This document shows positions 56,219 through 64,000 of a stretch of DNA of 64,000 bases, one piece after another. Position 1 is the first letter of the stretch. The number at the start of each line of letters is the position of its first letter. Where the stretch lies: NCBI GenBank assembly GCA_020081605.1, contig JAHREC010000009.1, positions 2,914,001 through 2,978,000 of the forward strand, written 5' to 3'. A program made the position numbers and the translations under genes. Source of the DNA: Albifimbria verrucaria. Its lineage: Eukaryota > Ascomycota > Sordariomycetes > Hypocreales > Stachybotryaceae. Under the pieces are notes generated by a model. That model was given only the letters and a program-made list of their open reading frames with translations, did not search any database and had not been told where the DNA came from.

Positions 56219-59135
56219 CTACCATGTGCAGCTTTTAGGCCTCGCCGAAGTGGAACCTTCAAAAGTATTATTCTGTTTGTGAGGTGGTATATTTGAACTT
56301 GAACCGTCCTCCTCATCAGATAAAACGTCATACCGGATCTTCATTGCCTTCGGAGTCTTGGGCTCTTGATGTAACCCAAGAGGTGAGTGTCCGGAAAGAA
56401 GTTTCTTGAACTTAATGCCGGGTCCCATGTCTTAATCTGTGAGCTTGAAGCGAGCGTGGTAAACGGCTTAGAGTTCTCTAGTGCCTTTTGCGAGGATGAT
56501 GGGTGATGGGATTTGGTTTCTGGGGCTGTTGAGCTAGATAAATTAGACGAGATGATCGATCCATCCAGCGCTTGAGGTTCTTTGCGCTGTTGTGACTGCG
56601 CTGTTGTGGAAGGGGGCGATGATGATGCTGTGCGCCCGTACGCGACTGCCGACCATGTACTGGGCAATGAGGTGAAGGATACTCTTCAATAAGGGCAAAC
56701 TTCGAAAGATCAATAAGTTCGCTTTGGTTTGTAGATGTAGATGGCCGTTTTTGCCGTTCTGAGGTAGGCGTATGGCCACTCTGTATACCTGCCGCCCTCA
56801 CGAAGCGCTCACGGCCACGAATGCTTTGTTCATCATCAACTGTGTCAAGCGTACTGTACCCAACGGGTTTAGTCTTAGATTCGCTGCCTTCATGGTTCAC
56901 GCCCCCATCAGTCGCTCCACGGTTACATTCACTCATGGACCGTATTCGTTCTCGGGTAAAGGGTTCCAAGACTGGCGAGTCTGATATTTGAAAGCCAGGA
57001 GCGACAATTGAACCTTCGCCCTGCTGGCTTGTAGAAGCCCAAAGGCTAGAGTCCATAGCAATGGGAATAGACATTCTCGATAAAGTCCGCGCTGGCGTCT
57101 TTGTTTGCGATCTGAAGGGTGTATGACCTTGATCATGCGCCTTGTTCTGTAAGTCGTTGTGCCCATGAGGATCAAGATCTGCATTGGAACTGAAAAAGGC
57201 CTGGCGGAAAGATTGAGCCGAATGAGTCCGGCCTGCAGTGTCTTCAAGTTTCTTTTGAATGCCTGTCAAAGCCTGGCCTATACCAACAGTGGAATTCGAG
57301 CGCTCTCCACCACGGGATCTACTAGCATGCCGCGACTTTGGTGATGATGGACGTTGAGGCAGAGAGTGGCCATGACTAGTAAGAACCGGTGTTTCTTGGT
57401 TCCTGTATGTATCCGTTGATTGACCCTTCTCGATGCCAATGGGCTGTTCTGAAGGATTTGGAAGTGTGGCGACACTGCGTGGTCGGCCCTGGTGATTGTT
57501 CCACACAGACACATCGGATCGAATGCTGTGACGTTTCTGCTCTCCATTTTCGTCATTTAAGAGCTTCAACTCAAGTTCGACTAATTCATTGGGAGAAGAG
57601 GTACTCATATGATGAGGTGCCGATACCGTTTCTAGAAGTCGGGTGTGAGACGCCGAATGCAGTTGCGGAGATTCTACTGAAGACTCTGAGAAATGGGATT
57701 CTGAGGCAAAAGTTGCAGACGTAGCTGAAAGTGGATATGGCGCATCAAACCTGACCTCTCCACCAAGAATGAAGCCAGGAATTTTGCTGACTAGAGTGTC
57801 GACATGAGGTCCGGACATATGGGTCTCAAGATACCTTTGTGTCATAGAAGGAGCAGGGGTATTGTTAGACGTGGACGTATTGAATGGGGTGTGGACTTGG
57901 TGCCGTTGGCGTATGGATAGAGATGAGACCCGTATCTGTGTCATTGTCCGCTTCACCCTCGATCTTAACGGAAAGATCGTGCCTGCGATATGAGGGGAAG
58001 ACCTCGCCCGATGTCGGACTGACTGTTTCGCAGCTTCCTGCCCTGATCTCTTCTGCCTCGATCTTTCGAATGATTAGCTCCATGTGGGACGCCTTCATGG
58101 TCGCTTGGTGATTCTGATGTGTTCGCTCCGACAGAGGTTTGTCTATTCGGTCGATAAACCAATTTGGCATATGGAGGGGCCTCAGTATCAACAACAAGGA
58201 GATCTTTGTCGCCCTGACCAAGTACACCATAAAGGTAGACTTCGCCGGACTTGATGCCAACCACAGCACTGGTACCGGTATATGTAACCTCCTCTTCTGT
58301 CCCAATCCTGTTTGCGAAGATGACGATTGTTTCCTCTTCAGATTCTGCGCGGATAATTGGTTCGAGGCGAGATATCCAGTATGTCAATGTTGTCATGTCT
58401 GGCTCTTGAGGCATCCTGCTGAATGATCGTGCGTCTTCTTGTGTCGTCCAGGCCATGGGAATGACAACTATGCGTGCCTCAGAATCAAGCACATGATGAG
58501 CGAATTCGAACTTGTGCCAAGGTGCTTGCCACCGGTACGGACTATGGCAATTGTCAATCTAAGCCCAAGTAGTAAGAAGTTGTCGAGCCAAGGCCTTACT
58601 TTAAATCTGTACAAATACCAATAGCCGTAGGACCAAGGCCAGGAAGAAACCCCTGGAAGAACCCGCGTGAACCTTCCAGAGCCCACTTTTCATCTGTAAA
58701 ATGGAGGTGATCCTTTCGGTAGTTCGCGATGGTTTCGCCATCCCTGTTTACCACGATAGCCGCATTATAATATTCTGGACCAGTAGGCCACTTCAATGAT
58801 GGATCAACCTTCTCGGGATAGCCAGTGATAACGGTACAGTCGTACTTCAGGGCTACTGTTCTCGTCCATAATGATGTTATGCCAGAACCAGAAGGTTCTA
58901 AATACGGTGAAATTTCTTGAAGTGACCTGAAATTGTACCCTAGTTGCTCCAGTTAATTATATGACTCTAATCATATTCCTACATTGTGATCGCACTTACC
59001 TGAGAAGGCTAACTCAGGAAGTACAAGTAAGTCCAAGTCATCGGGGTCGCTGCGGTTGAGAATGGCATCGGCCCTGTTGAGGTTGTTATCAATATCGCCG
59101 ACCTGAGGCGCAAACTGGAGACACCTGATGCGCAT
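56219..59135 (-). CDS. NTA1: carbon-nitrogen hydrolase, NTA1-type N-terminal amidase, with long C-terminal extension
   Basis: Nitrilase-superfamily enzyme; NTA1 deamidates N-terminal Asn/Gln and so feeds the N-degron pathway. The start at 59135 gives MRIRCLQFAPQVGDIDNN. The catalytic triad is visible: Glu in LLVLPELAFSG (before an intron near 58945-59000), Lys in NYRKDHLHFTDEKWALEG and Cys in AIGICTDLKF (before an intron near 58555-58605). The fold continues through VLDSEARIVVIPMAWTTQED and IVIFANRIGTEEEVTYTGTS, about 300 residues in all. A Ser/His/Pro-rich tail of roughly 600 residues follows to 56219, and ends near SDEEDGSSSNIPPHK. Frame breaks occur near 58005, 57900, 56540 and 56430. Yeast NTA1 is about 457 residues, so the tail is unusual. 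Confidence 0.82.
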
Positions 59136-60435
59136 CTTGCTTGCATGACGATATAAAACCGATCAACCTGAGGCGCGCATACGTTCAAATAATGCTGGGG
59201 ACTCTGGCCATAACAGAGAAGAAAAAGTTCTGGCTATGCACAGAAGCAGGGAGGTACGAAGTCCCAAAAAGAATAGAAGAGCTTGGGAACACAAGAAATT
59301 GGAGGCGATGCGCAATGATTATTTAGAGGAAAGCATAAGTACAAGCACGACCAGCGCTGGAGCCAATACCATGTCGGCTGGGCTCTGTTGCTTCTGTCAG
59401 CCCTCCCACAAAGCCTGCGACTTGGACCTAGTGCATGCATTTGCGTGCTCCCAACTTACATATGATAGATGATCTAGTCCGAGAGAATGGACTGGGCCTG
59501 TGCCCCGCGGCCAACCATAAACCTTTATTTACCGCCAACGTGATATGTACTCCTTGGAGGGAAGACACATGGAGTTGTGGGGGCGGGGAGCCCCAACCAT
59601 CCCTACCTGTGCGCTGTACTCTGATGTCACGGGTATATAAGGCCATTTTCATATATCTGGCTTCGATAAAGCCAGCATTATGTTTGAACTGTGAGGTAAA
59701 TAGCATTCTGATGCGATGCTGCAGCGAGCTTCAAGCCGTGCTTCTCAAGTACCTTGTGCCACAGACGTGTCAGCTAGCTTAACTTTCGGCCTCAAGCTAA
59801 CCTCCTCTTCTTGGGGCTGAGCTTCCAAATTGAGGGCGTGCCAAACCAACAGCATAAGGCCACAGCAAATCACACCATGATTTGGAGCTCCGCCGGATTT
59901 GGCGGCAACATACCCCCAAGATCTCTCTGGCAGGGTTGGTGCTGCATCGACCGATAACCAGCCTGTTGCAACTCTTTTGTTAACCCTCCTACAAACATCC
60001 TACGCCTAACTAGGTACGGAGTACATTTACGAAATATGGGGTGGGGTATGGGGACAAATGGGTAGCAAAGCAAGTGGTCCTGCAAAACCGAAACTGTCTT
60101 TCGTTCATGGTGAACAATAATGGACTTCACACATTTCTCTCCAAGTGTGATAGGATTCTAGTATTCTACCTTGGTTTGCAAGAGTTATAGAGAAAGATAA
60201 TCAAAATGAGGTCAAAATAAACAAGGATGAGGTTTGTGCGGTACCTTTCACTGCTTTGCGGCAATCACCCTTTCTCTCATTAAACCAGTAGAGCAAGCCA
60301 AAGAAAAGAACGAGTTCGTTTTGCTATCTACCTACTTCTCTACCTTAGTATGTACAGTCAATTGAGACTTTGCAATAGGCTGCCGTTTGCGAAACTCAGT
60401 GTTCAACCACAAATTATCTTCATAGATGGTCAGCG

Positions 60436-60498
60436 TACCTACCTACCTAAGTAGGTATCTATACTGATATAGAGATCCTTTAACCTAGTAGGTAGGTA
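60436..60498. repeat. TACCTACC inverted repeat
   Basis: TACCTACCTAC at 60436-60446 is the exact reverse complement of GTAGGTAGGTA at 60488-60498. A smaller palindrome, TACCTA-AG-TAGGTA, lies between them. It could form a cruciform or hairpin. Confidence 0.7.
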
Positions 60499-60688
60499 TA
60501 ACCGGTAGTAGGCACAAGAACAGTATAGAACATGAGTAACGAGTGCGTTGACCTATATTCATCCTTTCATCATTATAACTGCAGTAGTATCATATGCTAA
60601 CACAAATTACTTCCATGTTGTGCAAACTATTCAACTGAAAACCCAGCCAAATCTGGCATTCAGAAATTCGGCTCGCGGGGCGGATGTC

Positions 60689-60714
60689 ACGCCCACGCCC
60701 ACGCCCACGCCCAC
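60689..60714. repeat. ACGCCC hexamer tandem repeat
   Basis: Four consecutive ACGCCC units in the leader side of EOS1. Confidence 0.85.
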
Positions 60715-61034
60715 CAGCGAAAGCCAAGCCCAGCAAACCACCAACCCTCACCACCACACACAGCTCCCCAAACAAGGCAATCTGTTTCCTTCCCCCAAAC
60801 CCCTTCACCCAAACGAGCCACGACACTAAAAAACCACCCCAAGCACAACATCTACCTGCGTGGTAGGACAACAGCAAACGCCAAAACCAAAACAAAAAAA
60901 AGCGGCCGGAGAAAAACCCCATCGCCTGCTGTCCGGCCCCCTTTTTTGGTTCTTCCTTGCTTTTTTGACTTTCTATATTTATTCTTGCCTTGGCGGTTTC
61001 GTTACTTTTGCTGTTCTTACCTCTTCCTGCATAC

Positions 61035-62265
61035 ATGGCCCTCGGGTGAAGGCGCCAGATCGCGCGATGGCCGGCCCACCCTCACCAGGACCGCCAGCAA
61101 CTCGAGCAGCAGCCAGAGCCAGAGCCAGCGCGCGCAAAACCGTCCTCTGCGCGCCGCCTCGCAGTCCTCCCAGCCGGGGCCCGACACCGGCTCTGCCCCG
61201 TCCGCCGCCTCTCCTCCCTCGACCTCGACCTCGTCCGCCTCATCGCCGCCTCCCGTCCACCCTCCCTCCTCCAGCCGCGCGTCGCCGTCGTCCTCAACGT
61301 CCCCACGCTCTGGCACCCGTGGCTCTTCGCCCTGCGCCTCTGCTCCATCCTGCCCGCCGTCTGGTGGGGCTGCCCTCCGCCCTCCAGCTGCTCATCCGCC
61401 TGCTGCCCCGGCAGCCCGACCTCGTCCTCGCCGTCTCCGCCTGCGCTCCGGGCTTGGCCTGCGAGCTCGACCCTGATGCCGCCGCCGCGCGCTATGCCTT
61501 GACCGAGACGGCCCTGGCTACCATATGGGTACGTTGTTGAGCTTGGGAGGATCGAAACAGCAAGCGGGAAGCACGTGCTCAGCCTTGTCGGGCATTGCGA
61601 CGTTGGGCTCTGAGCCTCTCCCCTTGGCTGTTGAGATATTGTATCACATTGGAACATACGAAGCTTACACGTCGTGTTTAACAGTGCTTTGCGTCGGGCT
61701 ACCTATCCTTCTTCTTCACGGACTGCCTCATGTCCCGATGGTACGTCGTCCAATCTCAGGGTCCCTGATAACGTCATACCACCCATACTAAACCACCCAC
61801 GCAGGTTGATCAACTACACCCCCAGGCCACCATCGTCCGCCTGCTCACCATCAACGCCGTCAACGCCTACGTGACCTCGACCGTGCTCTCCTCTCTGGCG
61901 GTTTTGAAGACCCGCGCCTGCTCCTACCAGGCTGGGTCGGCATCGCGACTGTACGTTTCACAAAAAAAGACACTCGGACCTCCCACCCCATGAGCTAACC
62001 TTGTTCTGCGTGCTAGACTTTGACTGGTTGCTACCACATCACGCACCAAAAGATCAACATCCGAAAGGAAACCGTCACGTCCATCAACGTCTTTTCCTTT
62101 GCTAGCTACATTAGCATGGTGACGTTGCTCTTCCACTTGCATTCCTCGCCCACCTACCCCACCATGCCAGTCATCTCCAAAGGACGCTACGTATGGCAGG
62201 AGGTCACGGGTGCGATAGCACGCTTGCGACAGCTTATCGAAGTCAACGAGAACAAGGAACTGTGA
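61035..62265 (+). CDS. EOS1: N-glycosylation protein EOS1
   Basis: ER membrane protein needed for normal N-glycosylation and oxidative-stress tolerance in yeast. The conserved core reads PWLFALRLCSILPAVWWG, SGYLSFFFTDCLMSRW (spliced near 61740-61804), ATIVRLLTINAVNAYVTSTV, then HITHQKINIRKETVTSINVF and SFASYISMVTLLFHLHSS. Several hydrophobic helices are evident. Introns fit about 61528-61683, 61740-61804 and 61949-62016. The N-terminal part is Ser-rich and GC-rich (RPTLTRTASNSSSSQSQSQ) and needs frame corrections in C runs near 61040, 61160-61230 and 61370. The ATG at 61035 is the best start candidate, but it joins the Ser-rich frame only if two C are missing. The stop is at 62265. Confidence 0.82.
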
Positions 62266-62869
62266 TCACGTACAGAAGGGCGGGCCCCAGTACCGGACCT
62301 TGATCCTTTTCCTGATCCTCTTTGACATATGAACACATCGAGATACAGACAAACAGACACAGACACAGAGAGATGGGCCGTTTTTTTGTTCGGGCTCGCG
62401 CGGAGTTGGGATGGGTTTGGATTCGTGGCGAGCACATCGTTTTTAGCGTCACAGCACAAAAGCACGTTTGGAGTTTGGGTGTTTTCTGGGTATTTCTCAT
62501 GTCTTGCCCTCGGCTACGGCTAGGTCTGTCTAAATAATAATAAACGAGTGACTGACAAGCCTTGCTTCTTCTTTGCCCGTAGCTCGACCCTTGCACGTAA
62601 AGCATTTGAGCAAATATGAATATCTAAGACATTGGGCCGCCCGTACGGTAAAGACGGGAACGTGCCAATGCTTCTCGCACAGCTCCGCCCAGAAGGCTTT
62701 CTGGCGGAGGATGCTGTCACCCTCGAGTCGTCGGAGGCGGGGCCGAATCGCGGTGAGCCTGGGGATGCATACATCCACAAGGCAACATGTTGCGGGTGCC
62801 CGTCCGGGGTTCTCGTGGCGTCGAGATGCTCGGGGCAGTCTCTGACTGGGGTGACGACGCAAGGCGAGA
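62266..62869. other. convergent region between EOS1 and SUI1
   Basis: 3' sides of two genes. It holds an (ACAG)-type run near 62343-62372 and no supported coding frame. Confidence 0.4.
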
Positions 62870-63633
62870 TTAGAAACCGTGGACTTTGATAGTCTTGGGA
62901 TCTAACTCAAGACCCTCCTTCTTATCGATGAGGAACTCTTGCACATCTTTGCGCTGATCTCCCTGAAGCTGAATCACCTCGCCCATCTCAGTGTCATTGA
63001 CGATGGTGCCATTGCAGGCTGGTCGCGGTTAGTCTTTGTTTGGGGAGGGTAACGTGTTGGTGGTAGACATACCGAACTTCTTCTTGATGACCTTGAGAAT
63101 CTTCTTCTGGTCAAATTTCTTGGGCAGACCCTGAACAGTGGTCAGAGTTTTACGTCCATTACGCTCTGTGATATAGGGTCAGCAAAGGTACGGCGAGCGC
63201 AGCGGCGTCGATCGCAAGCATGCCTCACGCGAGGTGAGCGAGGCACGTCTCGAGACGACAGCTGGAGAGGGTTGGAGGAGACGTACGTTGGATACGTATA
63301 TGGATGTAATTCTGCGCCTGCTTGGTTTCTCCGGTGTCTTCGTCGGCTTCGGCGAAGGGTCTATAAAGATGCGCTGTCAGTAACGTGGTTTTGACTTGTG
63401 GACATGCGATTGTCAAGGAATGGGATGATCCAGGGCGGGGCTAAGCCATGGCAATCTCGTGGCCTGTCGGGGCAGATGCAGGTACGCATCAAGGGGGATG
63501 GAGGGAAATGGGATAAGCAACAGGGGATGACGAGCAAGACGAGGAGCGCGCCCTGGACGACGAGGGCGCGGGCAAGGGTGCGGGCGACGAGGGAAGACAA
63601 CGTACCGTAGGTCTTGAGATTTTCGATGGACAT
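62870..63633 (-). CDS. SUI1: translation initiation factor eIF1 (SUI1)
   Basis: Small factor that controls start-codon selection on the 40S subunit. Exons read MSIENLKTY, then PFAEADEDTGETKQAQNYIH, RNGRKTLTTVQGLPKKFDQK with KILKVIKKKF, and ACNGTIVNDTEMGEVIQLQG to KTIKVHGF. Introns (all GT-AG, minus strand) fit about 63363-63605, 63165-63288 and 63020-63073. The stop is at 62870. One C is missing at the start of exon 2 near 63357: the splice gives DPS where the family has DPF. The first intron, about 240 nt, is long for this genome, which is common in highly expressed fungal translation genes. Convergent with EOS1. Confidence 0.94.
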
Positions 63634-64000
63634 AAACTCGGAGGTAGCGGGGTGACCTTGGGAAATGGGTTCTGTAGAAGGACAAGAGGTGTTGCGACCG
63701 ACGGCTGTGATGAGCGGCCTCGCTAGGTTTGGTGGCGGGAGGTGGGAGGGGTTTTGTTTGCGACGGACTGAGGGCCGGGAAGGAGGGAAGAAAGGAAGGG
63801 AGGCGACGTCTTATGAAGAGTGGCGATGGAGCTGGGAGCGTTTGCCGAGGCTGTGACGTTGGTGTTGTGGGAACGGAACGGACGTCGAGGGTGGAAGAGA
63901 GAGGAGGGATTGGAAGACGGATGCAGTTAAAAGAGTGTTGAGGGGCAGGTGAGGTGCTTCTTGCCCTGGCTGGGCTGGCAAGGTGGGCTGGCTGCCTGAT
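63634..64000. promoter_or_regulatory. upstream region of SUI1
   Basis: Leader and promoter side of SUI1, GA-rich near 63765-63810 and GGT/GGC-rich at the end. No gene is supported before the window ends. Confidence 0.4.

Larger units (their letters stand above)
59136..61034. other. 1.9-kb intergenic region with short repeats
   Basis: Contains the promoters of NTA1 and EOS1. It holds the TACCTACC inverted repeat at 60436-60498 and an ACGCCC hexamer run at 60689-60714. No gene is supported. Confidence 0.45.

Noticed and set aside
60860..61540. Long Arg/Pro-rich frame as an independent protein
   Set aside because: It overlaps EOS1 in another frame; its content is a by-product of GC-rich Ser/Leu codons.

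Overview
This window is nuclear DNA of a filamentous ascomycete, most likely Sordariomycetes, order Hypocreales. The signs are short introns of about 45-100 nt with GTAAGT-type donors and CTAAC/CTGAC branch sites, short intergenic spaces, fungal-specific families, and above all the gene order CIA30 - APC5 - COX13 - APN2 - MAT - SLA2, which marks the mating-type region of this group. The species cannot be named from the sequence.

Layout. 0-8 kb is accessory: two related F-box-like genes in convergent orientation, then a secreted berberine-bridge-type FAD oxidase. 7.6-10.2 kb has no recognisable gene. 10-25 kb holds a seven-helix rhodopsin-like membrane protein, the lipid-transfer protein NVJ2/TEX2, DNA polymerase zeta (REV3), the splicing factor SLU7, and two divergent ribosomal protein genes (RPS9/uS4 and RPL21/eL21) sharing one promoter. 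27-36 kb holds a multi-RRM RNA-binding protein, a DUR3-like sodium/solute symporter, an MBA1/mL45-like mitochondrial protein and CIA30. 36-54 kb is the mating-type region: APC5, COX13 and APN2 on one flank, MAT1-2-1 (HMG box) at 42.7-43.5 kb, two unrecognised genes or candidates at 44.2 and 45.0 kb, a 4.4-kb gene-poor stretch, then SLA2. The isolate therefore carries the MAT1-2 idiomorph; no alpha-box MAT1-1-1 was recognised. 54-64 kb has a transcription-factor-domain fragment, an NTA1-type amidase with a very long tail, EOS1 and the initiation factor SUI1/eIF1.

Sequence quality dominates interpretation. Almost every conserved gene needs one or more single-base insertions to restore its family reading frame, nearly always inside a run of C or G and sometimes of T or A. 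Around forty such places were found, including two in the ribosomal protein gene RPS9. This pattern fits homopolymer under-calling in an unpolished assembly, not pseudogenes. Gene spans below run from the chosen start to the family stop and ignore these breaks; introns are described where read.

How the genes relate: most are unrelated housekeeping genes held in conserved synteny. The functional unit of interest is the MAT locus, in which MAT1-2-1 sets mating identity and APN2, COX13 and SLA2 are the standard flanks.
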